DNA of 64,000 bases from the NCBI RefSeq assembly GCF_014203365.1, contig NZ_JACHIS010000001.1:3782001-3846000 (forward strand), read 5' to 3'. The position numbers and the translations under genes were made by a program. Under the pieces are notes generated by a model, which was not told the DNA's origin, did no database searches, and saw only the letters and a program-made list of their open reading frames with translations. This document shows positions 1-11,882 of this stretch, piece after piece. This DNA comes from Actinoalloteichus hymeniacidonis. GTDB taxonomy: Bacteria > Actinomycetota > Actinomycetes > Mycobacteriales > Pseudonocardiaceae. How positions within the stretch are numbered: the stretch's first letter is position 1; each line of letters opens with the position of its first letter.

Positions 1-453
1 AGCCGAGGTCAACTCCACCGGCTCCCGATCCGCCACGGCAAGCCGATACGCCGAGGCGGGTGGCGCGATCACCGCCAGTGTCATCTCGCAGAAGGTCGGG
101 CGACGCGGCACGATCTCGGGATCCAGCGCCGAATCCAGTTCGGCATCCACCGCCGATACCGCCCGCCCCGGAGACAACTCGCCCGTCGCGACCCGCCGGT
201 CGGAGTCGTCCAACAGTTGGAAAGGCGCGGTCGCGTGCAGATCACTCATCGACGCCGTTCCGGAGCATTCGGCGCCAGGGGCCCGAAAACTGCCGTCCCG
301 CAGCAACACTCGCACCGTCAGTTCGGCCTCGGACCCGGCAGCTCCGGGGCCGCCCGCGCAGCCCGCAACGCCACCGGGCACGAGAACGAGCGCCAGTCCG
401 ATCCCCGCCCTCCGCCACTCCGACCGACCAAACTGTCCTGGCCGATCGGTCAC
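1..453 (-). CDS. Putative secreted lipoprotein, C-terminus cut by window edge
   Basis: Partial gene read leftward from a GTG at 453 that overlaps the TGA of the metalloprotease gene upstream (GTGA), so the two are probably translationally coupled. The 151 visible codons begin with a short basic stretch (VTDRPGQFGRSEWRR), a hydrophobic segment (LALVLVPGGVAG) and a lipobox-like VAGC followed by Gly/Ala, which indicates lipid attachment at that Cys and export across the membrane. The mature part has no family I recognise. It contains two further cysteines and reads like a small beta-rich secreted domain. The link to the protease gene suggests a role outside the cell, but that is inference. No stop is seen before base 1. 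Confidence 0.7.
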   Translation of the reverse strand, partial: MTDRPGQFGRSEWRRAGIGLALVLVPGGVAGCAGGPGAAGSEAELTVRVLLRDGSFRAPGAECSGTASMSDLHATAPFQLLDDSDRRVATGELSPGRAVSAVDAELDSALDPEIVPRRPTFCEMTLAVIAPPASAYRLAVADREPVELTSA

Positions 454-2459
454 CGGGACAGCACCACCCGGCAGTCGGCGGTCTGCCGCTGCGTCGGGTC
501 GCTCTCCGAGACCGCCGTCAACACGACCTCGCCGGTGCGCGCCGCGTCCTCCGCTGCGGTGGCCAGCACCGAGACCGACACCGTCTCCCCCGGCGAGCTG
601 GTCACCAACTCGGTGGGCAGCTGGGTCGACCAGCCTTGGGCGTCGGTATCCGCGCTGAGCCGGTAGACGTCACCGCCACCCTCGACAGCGCCGAGATTGC
701 GCAGCGGGAACGAGCACTGCGCGACACCCTGCTCCGCATGGGCGGCGCCTGTCGGGCGCAGCGACAGGCCACGACGGTGTGGTCCGTCGCCGTCCAGGGA
801 GCGCACCGCCACCGTGTAGGACAGCACCCCATCGGCGTCGCGGTTCAGATCCAGGACATAGAAGTGCAGGCGGTTGGCCTCGTCGACGAACTCGGCCGCA
901 CTACCGGACTCGGTGCCCGCTTTGAACAGTGCGTCGGCCAGCTGCCGGGGATCACCGATCGAGACCATCGCCGGGGTGCCGTCCGGACGGTAGAAGTCCA
1001 CCAGTCCGATGTCCTCGGGGTTGGCGTCCACCACCCAGATGAAGGGGGCGCGGTCGATGTCCTTGGTCTTGGCCAACAGCACGCCGCTGTCCGGGGTGAA
1101 GGAGTCGCTGCCCATTCGGTCGACGACCTCCAGGGTGTAGTTCTGGTAGCCGCCGCCGTCGCACAGCGGGTTTTGTGCCTGATCACAGGCGGGCGACTGA
1201 TCGCCGTCGGGAAGCACCACGTTGATCCCGGTCACCGCGGGCCCCTCCGGCGCGACGACGCGGGCGGTCACCTCGGCGATCGCCACCCCGTCCTCGGCCA
1301 GTTCGCCCGCGTCCAGCCGCAACACCTCGGATTCGTCGATCAGGCCGAGTTGGAGTTTGTTGCGCATCATGTGCTGCGCCCCCATCGCACTGCCTGCGGT
1401 GGGCGGGATCAGCCAGCGGGTGTGGGTACCGCCGGGGCCGTTGAAGGTGCCCCGGCTCATCATGTCCCAGAGTCCGCTGTAGGAACGGATCGGTGGATCG
1501 GCGTAGGGATTGTTGTAGTTGTCGCCGATGCCCAGGATGTGGCTCAGCTCGTGGACGTACACGGCCTGACCGGAGCTTTCGGCCTGTGTCGACGAGCCGG
1601 ATCGGGCGTTGGGCCAGATTCCGGCCGCCGCGCGCCAGGAGGTCCAGTCGACATACCGGGTGTCCGACCAGTTGGGCAGGCTCTCGTCCGGCGGCCCGAA
1701 TTCATCGGGTACGTCCTCGCGGTCGGCGAACATCATCTCGCCGAATTCCTGCCAGGTGGAGGACTCGTCCTGGCCTGCGCTGAGGAAGAACACGAAGTCG
1801 AAGCCGTCCGCGACCTCGTCACCGACCTCGGCCCGCCACGCCGCTCCGGCGTCGGCGCGCAGATCGCGATCGCAGGAATACCCGGTGGGACAGAACTCGG
1901 GACCCTGCATGTCGATGCCGTATTCGAAGGACCGGCCGGGCAGGCGGAACGGACCGAACCCGGTGAGTTCGACGCCGAACCGGCCCCGCGAGTCCTCCAT
2001 CCAGTACTCGTTGATGGTGTGGCCGTGGTTCAGCTCGCCCGGCGTGTTGAGGAAGGAGGCGTAGAAGTCGTCGACCTCATTCCTGGGGACGTCGGCGGCC
2101 AGCACATCGGGATTGCCGAACACCGTCGATCCTGCGGGTTGGGTGACCGCGAAATCCTGGTCCGGGTAATCCGCGAGGACCAGTGCACCCCGGAAGGTGT
2201 CCTCCGTCGGCACCAGCGAGGGGTCGGCCCAGTTCGTGCCGGGCACCGCCCGATAATCGGCCCAGCTCATGTCCTCCGGGTTGACCCAACTCGGCGGATC
2301 GATCGGCGCGGACGCGACCGCGAATCCGTCCGTGCCGACCGCCGAGGATTGCGCGGTGGCGGGAAGGGCGCCGATCGAGACCACCATGGCGGCTGCCACG
2401 GTCGTCACCGCCGCTCGCCGCCCGATCCGTCGTCTGATACCGGTGTGGCGTGGACGCAT
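450..2459 (-). CDS. Secreted M6-like (immune inhibitor A type) zinc metalloprotease
   Basis: 669-residue protein. Residues 1 to about 37 form a Sec signal peptide: an RR-rich start, a hydrophobic core (VTTVAAAMVVSIGALP) and an ATA-like cleavage site. A zinc-protease motif HELSH lies at residues 303-307 within VYVHELSHILGIGDNY, and the following SGLWDMMSRG resembles the conserved Met-turn region of M6 peptidases, so extracellular protein hydrolysis is the likely role. A C-terminal beta-rich region of about 150 residues may be an accessory domain. Start: ATG at 2459, preceded by a strong GGAGGAGG seven bases upstream. Its stop overlaps the downstream lipoprotein start. The substrate is unknown. 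Confidence 0.85.
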   Translation of the reverse strand: MRPRHTGIRRRIGRRAAVTTVAAAMVVSIGALPATAQSSAVGTDGFAVASAPIDPPSWVNPEDMSWADYRAVPGTNWADPSLVPTEDTFRGALVLADYPDQDFAVTQPAGSTVFGNPDVLAADVPRNEVDDFYASFLNTPGELNHGHTINEYWMEDSRGRFGVELTGFGPFRLPGRSFEYGIDMQGPEFCPTGYSCDRDLRADAGAAWRAEVGDEVADGFDFVFFLSAGQDESSTWQEFGEMMFADREDVPDEFGPPDESLPNWSDTRYVDWTSWRAAAGIWPNARSGSSTQAESSGQAVYVHELSHILGIGDNYNNPYADPPIRSYSGLWDMMSRGTFNGPGGTHTRWLIPPTAGSAMGAQHMMRNKLQLGLIDESEVLRLDAGELAEDGVAIAEVTARVVAPEGPAVTGINVVLPDGDQSPACDQAQNPLCDGGGYQNYTLEVVDRMGSDSFTPDSGVLLAKTKDIDRAPFIWVVDANPEDIGLVDFYRPDGTPAMVSIGDPRQLADALFKAGTESGSAAEFVDEANRLHFYVLDLNRDADGVLSYTVAVRSLDGDGPHRRGLSLRPTGAAHAEQGVAQCSFPLRNLGAVEGGGDVYRLSADTDAQGWSTQLPTELVTSSPGETVSVSVLATAAEDAARTGEVVLTAVSESDPTQRQTADCRVVLSR

Positions 2460-2767
2460 CGCCGACCTCCTCCGCGCCCGGCATCGCCCTCGACGCGGCG
2501 CCGAAGATGCAATCCGGGTGAGTCGGTTGCCAGGCTAGGCAGGTCAGGACGGAGATTCTGCGGCCAGACGGGGTAATCAGTCGGCCACGCTGAGTTCTTC
2601 CCTGGCATAGACCAGGAATCGTCCTCGAAGAACAGACCCCGCGATATCGACGCGAACGGGCGGTGATCCTCGATCGAGGGCTCGGCGGTCTGAGTCCCAG
2701 GAACAGCGCGGCCGACAGAGCGCTACCGCCCAGGCGGGCCGAGAGGATCGCGCTGCACCGAGCGGCT
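2460..2767. other. Intergenic region upstream of the metalloprotease
   Basis: About 300 bases between ctaB and the metalloprotease, both read leftward. It should hold the protease promoter and the ctaB transcript end. The only clear element is the purine-rich GGAGGAGG ribosome site immediately before 2459. I see no convincing hairpin terminator and no credible small gene. Confidence 0.5.
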
Positions 2768-3724
2768 CTAGAAGGTCCAACCGAAGGCGGGCCAGCCGAT
2801 CACCGAGTCGACCGCGAGCCCCACGAACAAGGCCATCAGATAGGTGTTGGAGAGGTGGAACAGCCGCATCGGCCGCACCTCGGTCCCCCGGCGCACTCCC
2901 AGATGCATCCGGTGCGCGGAGATCAGGAACCACGCCCCGGACACCACGGCCAGCACCAGGTAGATCCAGCTCGCGGCGGGCACCAGCAGCAGGGTCCAGA
3001 CGACCATGACCCAACTGAACACGACGATCTGCCGCGAGACGTACTCGGCGGAGGCCACGACCGGCAGCATCGGCACCCCGGCCCGCTTGTAGTCCTCACG
3101 GAAGCGCATCGCCAGCGCCCAGGTGTGCGGGGGCGTCCAGAAGAAGATCACGCCGAACATCACCAGCGCTGGCCATTCGATCGTGCCGGTGACCGCCGAC
3201 CAGCCGATCACCACGGGCATGCAGCCCGCCGCGCCGCCCCAGATGATGTTCTGCGCGGTCCGACGCTTGAGCACCATCGTGTAGACGAGGACGTAGAACA
3301 GGATGGTCGCCACCGCCAACACGGCGGCCAGCAGATTCGTGGTCGCCCAGAGGAAGGCGAAGGACCCGATACCGAGGGCCACGGCGAAGATCAGCGCGTT
3401 GCGGGTCGACACCTGGTCGCGGACCAGTGGTCGGGCGCTGGTGCGCTTCATGACCGCGTCGATGTCGGCGTCCAGAACACAGTTCAACGCATTCGCACTC
3501 GCAGCCGCCATCGTGCCGCCGATGAGAGTGGCCAACACCAGCCACAGCGACGGAACACCGCGCTGGGCGAGCAGCATCGCCGGGATCGTGGTGACGAGCA
3601 GTTGCTCGACGACTCTGGGCTTGGTGAGCGCGACATAGGCCCGCAACACCGAACCGACAGATCGAGGGGGATTCTCGCTGACGTCGGTGTTCACCGGGTG
3701 TCCCGCAGTGCTCGCCGACGACAT
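2768..3724 (-). CDS. ctaB: Protoheme IX farnesyltransferase (heme o synthase)
   Basis: 318 residues. It transfers a farnesyl group to heme b, giving heme o for cytochrome oxidase maturation, in the cytoplasmic membrane. The UbiA-type signature [17 protein letters not shown] (N-x3-D-x2-D-x3-D) and about eight hydrophobic helices are visible. A second Asp-rich loop ([16 protein letters not shown]) matches the family. The start at 3724 is preferred over an upstream in-frame ATG because TAAGGAG sits just before it and family homology begins at [14 protein letters not shown]. It is divergent from tkt, the usual actinobacterial arrangement, with about 560 bases between. Confidence 0.95.
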   Translation of the reverse strand: MSSASTAGHPVNTDVSENPPRSVGSVLRAYVALTKPRVVEQLLVTTIPAMLLAQRGVPSLWLVLATLIGGTMAAASANALNCVLDADIDAVMKRTSARPLVRDQVSTRNALIFAVALGIGSFAFLWATTNLLAAVLAVATILFYVLVYTMVLKRRTAQNIIWGGAAGCMPVVIGWSAVTGTIEWPALVMFGVIFFWTPPHTWALAMRFREDYKRAGVPMLPVVASAEYVSRQIVVFSWVMVVWTLLLVPAASWIYLVLAVVSGAWFLISAHRMHLGVRRGTEVRPMRLFHLSNTYLMALFVGLAVDSVIGWPAFGWTF

Positions 3725-4287
3725 GAGACTCCTTAGCAGCGTTGTTCCAAGCCCTGGACAACCGGGCCGCTCGAATGGTAGCCGCGCTACCTGATCGGCC
3801 CGGCCACCGGGTTCACACATGTGAGCTGAGACTCGCTCTGAGCTGGGGAAACCCGTCCGAGGCCGAAACCGGATCGACGCAGGCCGACGCACGATTCAGC
3901 GATATCGGGCGCAGCGATGCACACTGGAAGATCCGCTGAAGCGATCATCGCGACCGATCGGCCGAGACCAACCGGCACTGATCCGAGCGACGATCCGAAG
4001 ATCCGCCGCGACCCGTCGGCGCGCGCACCCCTCCGGGCGCCGCGATCGTCGGCGAGGCACGCAACCCTCGGCCGCAGCTGCGGCAGATCGGACAGAAAGC
4101 TCGGTGAATCGCGTGACGAAGACCGCCCGATGCGCACGACGCGGCGCTCCTGCGTTCCGGTCCACCCGGACTAGGCTGGTCGATGGACGAAGGGTTGCGT
4201 GATTCGGGGCAGGAGGACTGGGAAGAACCCGAGTACTCCGGTGCCGCCGATACAGCCCGTTTTACGAGCGAAACAGGAGCAGAGTTC
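3725..4287. other. Divergent ctaB/tkt promoter region
   Basis: 563 bases between two divergent genes. A TAGGCT -10-like hexamer at 4172-4177 would start a tkt transcript near 4184, giving a leader of about 100 bases. On the other strand TACCAT (about 3778-3783) is a weak -10 candidate for ctaB. Several open frames cross the region but show arginine/proline-rich, non-protein-like composition, so I call no gene here. Confidence 0.45.
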
Positions 4288-6383
<2,096 letters not shown>

Positions 6384-6387
<4 letters not shown>

Positions 6388-7508
6388 GCAGCAACGACCG
6401 ACTGGCAGCACTGTCCGAGGCTGGAGTCTCGATCTGGCTCGACGACCTGTCGCGCGACCGGATGGACTCCGGCAACCTCGCGGAGCTCATCCGCGACCGG
6501 CACCTCGTCGGCGTCACCACGAACCCGACGATCTTCGCGGGCGCGCTGGCCAAGGGCACCGCGTACGACGAGCAGGTCGCCGAGCTGGCGGCCCGGGACG
6601 CCTCGGTGGACGAGGCGGTCCGGGAGATCACCACGGCGGACGTCCGGCGGGCCTGCGACGTGTTCCGCCCCGTGTGGGAGGCCACCGACCGGATCGACGG
6701 TCGGGTCTCCCTGGAGGTCGACCCCCGCCTGGCCCACGACACCTCGGCGACGGTCGCCGAGGCCGCCGAGCTCTGGGAGACCGTCGACCAGCCGAACCTG
6801 TACATCAAGATCCCGGCGACGGTCGAGGGCGTGCCCGCGATCGCCAAGACGCTGGCGGCGGGCATCAGCGTCAACGTGACGTTGATCTTCTCGGTGGACC
6901 GCTACCGCGATGTCATGGACGCGTTCCTGGAGGGCTTGGAGCAGGCCAAGGCCAACGGCCACGATCTGCGCACCATCACCTCCGTCGCGTCGTTCTTCGT
7001 GTCCAGGGTGGACAGCGAGGTCGACAAGCGACTGGACGCGCTGGGCGGGTCCACTGCGGAGGGACTCCGGGGCAAGGCGGCCATCGCCAACGCCCGGCTG
7101 GCCTTCGCCGCCTATGAGGAGGTCTTCGCCTCCGCACGGTGGCAGGAGCTCGCCAAGGCAGGCGCGCGGCCGCAGCGGCCGCTGTGGGCGTCGACCGGCG
7201 TCAAGGACCCGGCGTACTCCGACACCCGTTACGTCGACGAGCTGGTGACCTCCGGAGTGGTCAACACCATGCCGGAGAAGACCCTGTTCGCCGCGGCGGA
7301 GCACGGCACGGTCGACGGCGACACGGTGCGGGGCACCGCCGAGGCCTCCCAGGAGGTCTTCGATGCGCTGAGCCGCGCTGGCGTGGACATCGACGACGTG
7401 TACGCCGTGTTGGAGAACGAGGGCGTGGCGAAGTTCGAGAAGTCCTGGGAAGAACTGCTGGAGACCGTGTCCGGCCAGTTGGAGAAGGCGAAGGACAGCA
7501 CTCGATGA
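6384..7508 (+). CDS. tal: Transaldolase
   Basis: 374 residues, the long actinobacterial class. Interconverts sedoheptulose-7-P plus glyceraldehyde-3-P with erythrose-4-P plus fructose-6-P through a Schiff-base lysine. The N-terminal [10 protein letters not shown] and GVTTNPTIF and the catalytic-lysine strand [12 protein letters not shown] (around residue 141) are clear, and [15 protein letters not shown] is a further family hallmark. The ATG overlaps the tkt stop by four bases and the gene's own TGA overlaps the pgi start, so expression is coupled. GAGGAGAAG gives a good ribosome site inside tkt. Confidence 0.96.
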
Positions 7509-9145
7509 CAGAGGTGAACGATGCGGCCCCGTCGGTGGTCATTACCGGCGGGGCACGCGCCGAGGAAGCACGCGAGCTGGCCGAACGGCTCGCGGCGGAG
7601 TCGGTCGCCAGTGAGCTGACCATGGGCAACCCCACGCTGTGGGGGCCCGAGGCCGAGGCCGAGGCGGCCGTGCGGTTGGCCTGGACGGGGCTGGCCAGGA
7701 CGTCCCGTCCGCTGCTCGGCGAGATCGCCGCCCTGCGCAGCGATCTACACGCCGAGGGTGTCGACCGAGTGGTCTTGGCGGGAATGGGCGGTTCCTCGCT
7801 CGCCCCCGAGGTCATCACCGCGGCGGCCGGGGTGCCGCTGACCGTGCTGGACACGACCGACCCCGGGCAGGTCGCCGACGCACTCGCCGGTGATCTGTCG
7901 CGGACGGTGCTGGTGGTCTCGTCCAAGTCGGGCTCCACCGTGGAGACCGATAGCCATCGCCGGATCTTCGAGGCCGCCTTCGAGGCGGCCGGAATCGTGG
8001 CCTCCTCGCGGATCGTGGTGGTCACCGACCCGGATTCGCCGTTGGAGCTCACCGCCAGAACCGCCGGGTACCGCCATGTGTTCCGCGCCGATCCGAACGT
8101 GGGTGGCCGCTACTCGGCGCTCACCGCGTTCGGGTTGGTCCCGGCCGGGCTGGCGGGCGCCGATGTCGGCGCGTTGCTGGCCGAAGCGGCGGCAGCGGCA
8201 CCCGCGCTGAGCCGCGACGAGGCGTCGAACCCGGCGTTGGTGTTGGCGGGTCTGCTGGGCGCGGCGTTGTCCCGAGGCGCGGAGAAGGTCGTCTTCGCCG
8301 ACAACGAATCCGGCCTGCCGGGCTTCGCCGACTGGGCCGAGCAGCTCATCGCCGAGTCCACCGGCAAGGACGGCACCGGGCTGCTTCCGGTGGTGGTGGA
8401 GGGCATCGACGCGCCGAACTTCGCCGATGCGGGCGACGACGCCACCACGGTGGCCGTCGGCGCTCCGACGGAGGCGGCGACGGTGGCCGTGTCGGGTTCG
8501 CTGGGTGGCTCGTTCCTGCTGTGGGAGTACGCCACGGCCATCGCGGGCCGGCTGCTGGGCATCAACCCGTTCGATCAGCCCGACGTCGAGGCGGCCAAGA
8601 AGGCAGCTCGTTCCCTGCTCGACGCCGACTCCGACGCCCCGACCGGAGACCCGGTGCTCGTCGACGGCGCGGTGGAGCTCTATGCCCCCGGGGCGTGGCA
8701 GCCGCCTGCAGGCGCCGACCTGGACGAGGCGATCACGGCGTTCGTCGCCGCGACCCCCGACCAGGGCTATCTGTCGATCCAGGCGTACCTGGACCGGGAG
8801 CAGGACGCGTCGGCCTCGGTGCTGCGCCGCGAGCTGGCCCGCAACGCCGGAGTGCAGACGACCTTCGGCTGGGGCCCACGGTTCCTGCACTCCACCGGGC
8901 AGTACCACAAGGGTGGCCATCAGAACGGGGCCTTCCTCCAGATCACCGGGGTCGCCGAGGAGGACCTCGAGGTTCCGGAGCGTCCCTACACCCTGGCCAC
9001 CCTGCAGCTGGCTCAGGCGCTCGGCGACGGGCAGGTGCTGGCCGAGAAGGGCAGGCCGCTGTTGCGCGTGCACCTGACGGATCGGCTGGCCGGGCTGGCC
9101 AGGCTGGTGCACGCAGTCCAGACGGTGCGGGGTGCGGATCGGTGA
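7505..9145 (+). CDS. pgi: Glucose-6-phosphate isomerase
   Basis: 546 residues. Interconverts glucose-6-P and fructose-6-P. Seen: the sugar-phosphate-binding [10 protein letters not shown] near residue 95, [17 protein letters not shown], and the C-terminal [15 protein letters not shown] with conserved His and Lys. Its place between tal and zwf puts the glycolysis/pentose-phosphate branch point in one transcript. Mycobacterium keeps pgi elsewhere, so this is a lineage-specific arrangement. The ATG start overlaps the tal stop. An alternative start is not needed because homology covers the N-terminus. Confidence 0.95.
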   Translation: MTEVNDAAPSVVITGGARAEEARELAERLAAESVASELTMGNPTLWGPEAEAEAAVRLAWTGLARTSRPLLGEIAALRSDLHAEGVDRVVLAGMGGSSLAPEVITAAAGVPLTVLDTTDPGQVADALAGDLSRTVLVVSSKSGSTVETDSHRRIFEAAFEAAGIVASSRIVVVTDPDSPLELTARTAGYRHVFRADPNVGGRYSALTAFGLVPAGLAGADVGALLAEAAAAAPALSRDEASNPALVLAGLLGAALSRGAEKVVFADNESGLPGFADWAEQLIAESTGKDGTGLLPVVVEGIDAPNFADAGDDATTVAVGAPTEAATVAVSGSLGGSFLLWEYATAIAGRLLGINPFDQPDVEAAKKAARSLLDADSDAPTGDPVLVDGAVELYAPGAWQPPAGADLDEAITAFVAATPDQGYLSIQAYLDREQDASASVLRRELARNAGVQTTFGWGPRFLHSTGQYHKGGHQNGAFLQITGVAEEDLEVPERPYTLATLQLAQALGDGQVLAEKGRPLLRVHLTDRLAGLARLVHAVQTVRGADR

Positions 9146-10686
9146 GTGTGCCGAGGAAGCAATGGCGCAACCCGCTGCGCGACGATCGCGACAAGCGTCT
9201 CCCGAGGATCGCGGGCCCGTGCGGGCTGGTGATCTTCGGGGTGACCGGCGATCTGTCGCGTCGCAAGTTGATGCCCGCGATCTACGACCTGTCGAACCGG
9301 GGGCTGCTGCCCCCGGGCTTCGCGCTGACCGGGTTCGCCCGCCGCGATTGGGCGGATCAGGACTTCGGCAAGGTGGTCTACGACGCCGTGCGCGAACACG
9401 CCAGGACCCCGTTCCGGCAGGATGTCTGGGATCGGCTCGCCGAGGGACTGCGATTCGTCCCCGGCAGCTTCGACGACGACGAGGCCTTCGACCGGCTCGC
9501 CGCGACGGTGCACGAGCTGGACGACGTGCGTGGCACCGGCGGCAACCACGCCTTCTATCTGTCGGTTCCACCGAAGGCGTTCCCGCTGGTGTGCAGGCAG
9601 CTCGCGCGGTCGGGGCTGTCCACGCCGCAGGAGGGCACCGACCAGTGGCGGCGGGTGGTGATCGAGAAGCCGTTCGGTCACGATCTGTCCAGTGCCCAGG
9701 ATCTGAACCGGATCGTCAACGAGGTCTTCCCCGAGGAGTCGGTGTTCCGCATCGACCACTACCTCGGTAAGGAGACGGTGCAGAACATCCTGGCGCTGCG
9801 TTTCGCCAACCAGCTGTTCGAGCCGCTCTGGAACGCCCACTACGTCGACCACGTCCAGATCACCATGGCCGAGGACATCGGCCTCGGTGGCCGGGCCGGG
9901 TACTACGACGGGATCGGCGCGGCGCGGGACGTCATCCAGAACCACCTGCTGCAGTTGCTGGCGCTGACGGCGATGGAGGAGCCGGTCTCCTTCCATCCCA
10001 AGGCGCTGCGCACCGAGAAGGTGAAGGTGTTGGCGGCGACGCGGCCGATGGCCCCGTTCACCGAGACGGCCGCCCGCGGCCAGTACACCGGCGGCTGGCA
10101 GGGCGGGCAGAAGGTCCTCGGGCTGTTGGAGGAGGGCGGTTTCGCCGCCGATTCGGTCACCGAGACCTATGCGGCGATGACCATGGAGGTCAACACCCGA
10201 CGGTGGGCGGGAGTGCCGTTCTACCTGCGCAGCGGCAAGCGGCTGGGCAGGCGTGTGACCGAGATCGCCGTGGTGTTCAAGCGGGCCCCGCATCTGCCGT
10301 TCGACGCCACCGCCACCGAGGAGCTGGGCGAGAACGCCCTGGTCATCCGGGTGCAGCCCGATGAGGGCGTGACGATGCGCTTCGGCTCGAAGGTGCCGGG
10401 CACCGCCATGCAGATCCGCGACGTGACGATGGACTTCGGTTACGGCCACGCCTTCACCGAGGACTCCCCCGAGGCCTACGAGCGGCTGCTGCTGGACGTG
10501 CTGCTCGGTGAGCCCTCGCTGTTCCCGATGAACGAGGAGGTCGAGCTGTCCTGGCAGATCCTCGACCCGGTGCTGGATTCGTGGCAGGCGGAGGGCACAC
10601 CCGAGTCCTATGCCGCAGGCACCTGGGGACCGCCCTCCGCCGATCGAATGCTCGCTCGAACAGGAAGGCACTGGAGGCGGCCGTGA
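9142..10686 (+). CDS. zwf: Glucose-6-phosphate 1-dehydrogenase
   Basis: 514 residues. First enzyme of the oxidative pentose phosphate pathway, producing NADPH. The nucleotide-binding GVTGDLSRRKLMPAIYDL (residues about 33-50) and the substrate/active-site RIDHYLGKETVQN are exact family signatures, and EKPFGHDL gives the conserved Lys-Pro. The GTG start overlaps the pgi TGA (GTGA), and the zwf stop overlaps the opcA GTG. In actinobacteria the enzyme needs OpcA for full activity or assembly, which fits the coupling. Confidence 0.97.
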   Translation: MSVPRKQWRNPLRDDRDKRLPRIAGPCGLVIFGVTGDLSRRKLMPAIYDLSNRGLLPPGFALTGFARRDWADQDFGKVVYDAVREHARTPFRQDVWDRLAEGLRFVPGSFDDDEAFDRLAATVHELDDVRGTGGNHAFYLSVPPKAFPLVCRQLARSGLSTPQEGTDQWRRVVIEKPFGHDLSSAQDLNRIVNEVFPEESVFRIDHYLGKETVQNILALRFANQLFEPLWNAHYVDHVQITMAEDIGLGGRAGYYDGIGAARDVIQNHLLQLLALTAMEEPVSFHPKALRTEKVKVLAATRPMAPFTETAARGQYTGGWQGGQKVLGLLEEGGFAADSVTETYAAMTMEVNTRRWAGVPFYLRSGKRLGRRVTEIAVVFKRAPHLPFDATATEELGENALVIRVQPDEGVTMRFGSKVPGTAMQIRDVTMDFGYGHAFTEDSPEAYERLLLDVLLGEPSLFPMNEEVELSWQILDPVLDSWQAEGTPESYAAGTWGPPSADRMLARTGRHWRRP

Positions 10687-11882
10687 TCATCGACCTGCCC
10701 TCGACAACCACCTCGAAGGTCAACAAGAAGCTGGTCGAGCTCCGGGAGAGCGGCGGGGCCGTTGCGCTCGGCCGCGTCCTCACCCTCGCCATCATCACCG
10801 ACGACGGAACCCAGGCCGAGGAGGCCATCGCGGCCGCCAACGAGGCCAGCCGGGAACATCCCTGCCGGGTGGTGCTCATCGCCAAGGGCGCCCGTCGTGC
10901 CGCGGCGCGATTGGACGCCCAGATCCGGGTCGGCGGCGATGCGGGCGCCAGCGAGGTGATCATGCTTCGGCTGTACGGCCCGCTGGCCGACGAGGGCGCG
11001 AGTTGCCTGGTGCCGCTGCTGCTGCCGGACGCCCCCGTGGTCGCCTGGTGGCCGTACGAGACACCGAAGGTGCCCGCCGACGATCCGATCGGACGGCTGG
11101 CGCATCGCCGGATCACCGACGCCAAGTCGGAGCGCAATCCGGTGAAGGCACTGGAACATCGGGCCGCGGTCTACGCCGACGGGGACACCGACCTGGCCTG
11201 GACCCGGCTGACCTCGTGGCGGGCCCTGCTCGCCACGGCGTTGGATCTGCCCCCGCACGAGAAGGTGGAGTCCGCCACCGTCACCGGTCGGGCCGATTCG
11301 CCGTCGACGACGTTGCTGGCGGCGTGGTTGGCGACGGCGTTGCAGGTGCCGGTCCAGCGGGTTCGCTCCGAGGACGGTCAGGGCATCGTCTCGGTGGTGC
11401 TCGAACGGCCGTCCGGCAAGATCACCCTGGACCGGCCGGACGGTCAGGTCGCCACGCTGACCCAGCCGGGCCAGCCGGATCGGCGGGTCACCCTGCATCG
11501 GCGCTCGGTCCGGGACTGCCTGATCGAGGAGCTGCGCAGGCTCGACCCCGACGAGATCTACTCGATGACGCTGAAGGCGTTGCCGAAGGTCGAGCGGCGG
11601 GGATCGGGCACCTCGGCAGGCCGGAGCACGGTCAAGCGCAGCACGCGCTCGTCGGCCAAGTCGAGTGTGGCGAGTGTGGCGGGCAAGACCACCAAGACGA
11701 CGAAGCCCTCGGCCGCCACCGGGGCGAAGGCCTCGGCCCGGGCCGTCGCGAAGTCGGCCGGTATCGCCCGAGGCGGCAGGCGGACGGCGGAGCCCAAGCC
11801 GAGCAGGCGCAGCTCCGCGGCCTCGGCCCGGGCCAGGGGCAAGGCCGTCGAGAACGGGGAGGACGCCGGTGAGCAGAGCTGA
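10683..11882 (+). CDS. opcA: Glucose-6-phosphate dehydrogenase assembly protein OpcA with a basic Ser/Ala/Lys-rich tail
   Basis: 399 residues. OpcA supports oligomerisation or redox control of G6PDH. Residues 1 to about 300 are the OpcA core (MIIDLPSTTTSKVNKKL, LLLPDAPVVAWWPYETP, DLAWTRLTSWRALLATALD). Residues about 303-399 form a low-complexity tail with roughly 22 Lys/Arg among Ser, Ala, Thr and Gly, ending in a short acidic patch (NGEDAGEQS). The composition resembles histone H1 or mycobacterial HupB/Lsr2-type nucleic-acid-binding tails. Start is the GTG at 10683, overlapping the zwf stop. The pgl start lies inside its 3' end. Confidence 0.93.
   Translation: MIIDLPSTTTSKVNKKLVELRESGGAVALGRVLTLAIITDDGTQAEEAIAAANEASREHPCRVVLIAKGARRAAARLDAQIRVGGDAGASEVIMLRLYGPLADEGASCLVPLLLPDAPVVAWWPYETPKVPADDPIGRLAHRRITDAKSERNPVKALEHRAAVYADGDTDLAWTRLTSWRALLATALDLPPHEKVESATVTGRADSPSTTLLAAWLATALQVPVQRVRSEDGQGIVSVVLERPSGKITLDRPDGQVATLTQPGQPDRRVTLHRRSVRDCLIEELRRLDPDEIYSMTLKALPKVERRGSGTSAGRSTVKRSTRSSAKSSVASVAGKTTKTTKPSAATGAKASARAVAKSAGIARGGRRTAEPKPSRRSSAASARARGKAVENGEDAGEQS

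Noticed and set aside
60-2576. An 838-codon open frame opposite the metalloprotease
   Set aside because: The complementary frame encodes a signal peptide and zinc motif; this one shows only Arg/Pro/Gly-rich sequence.
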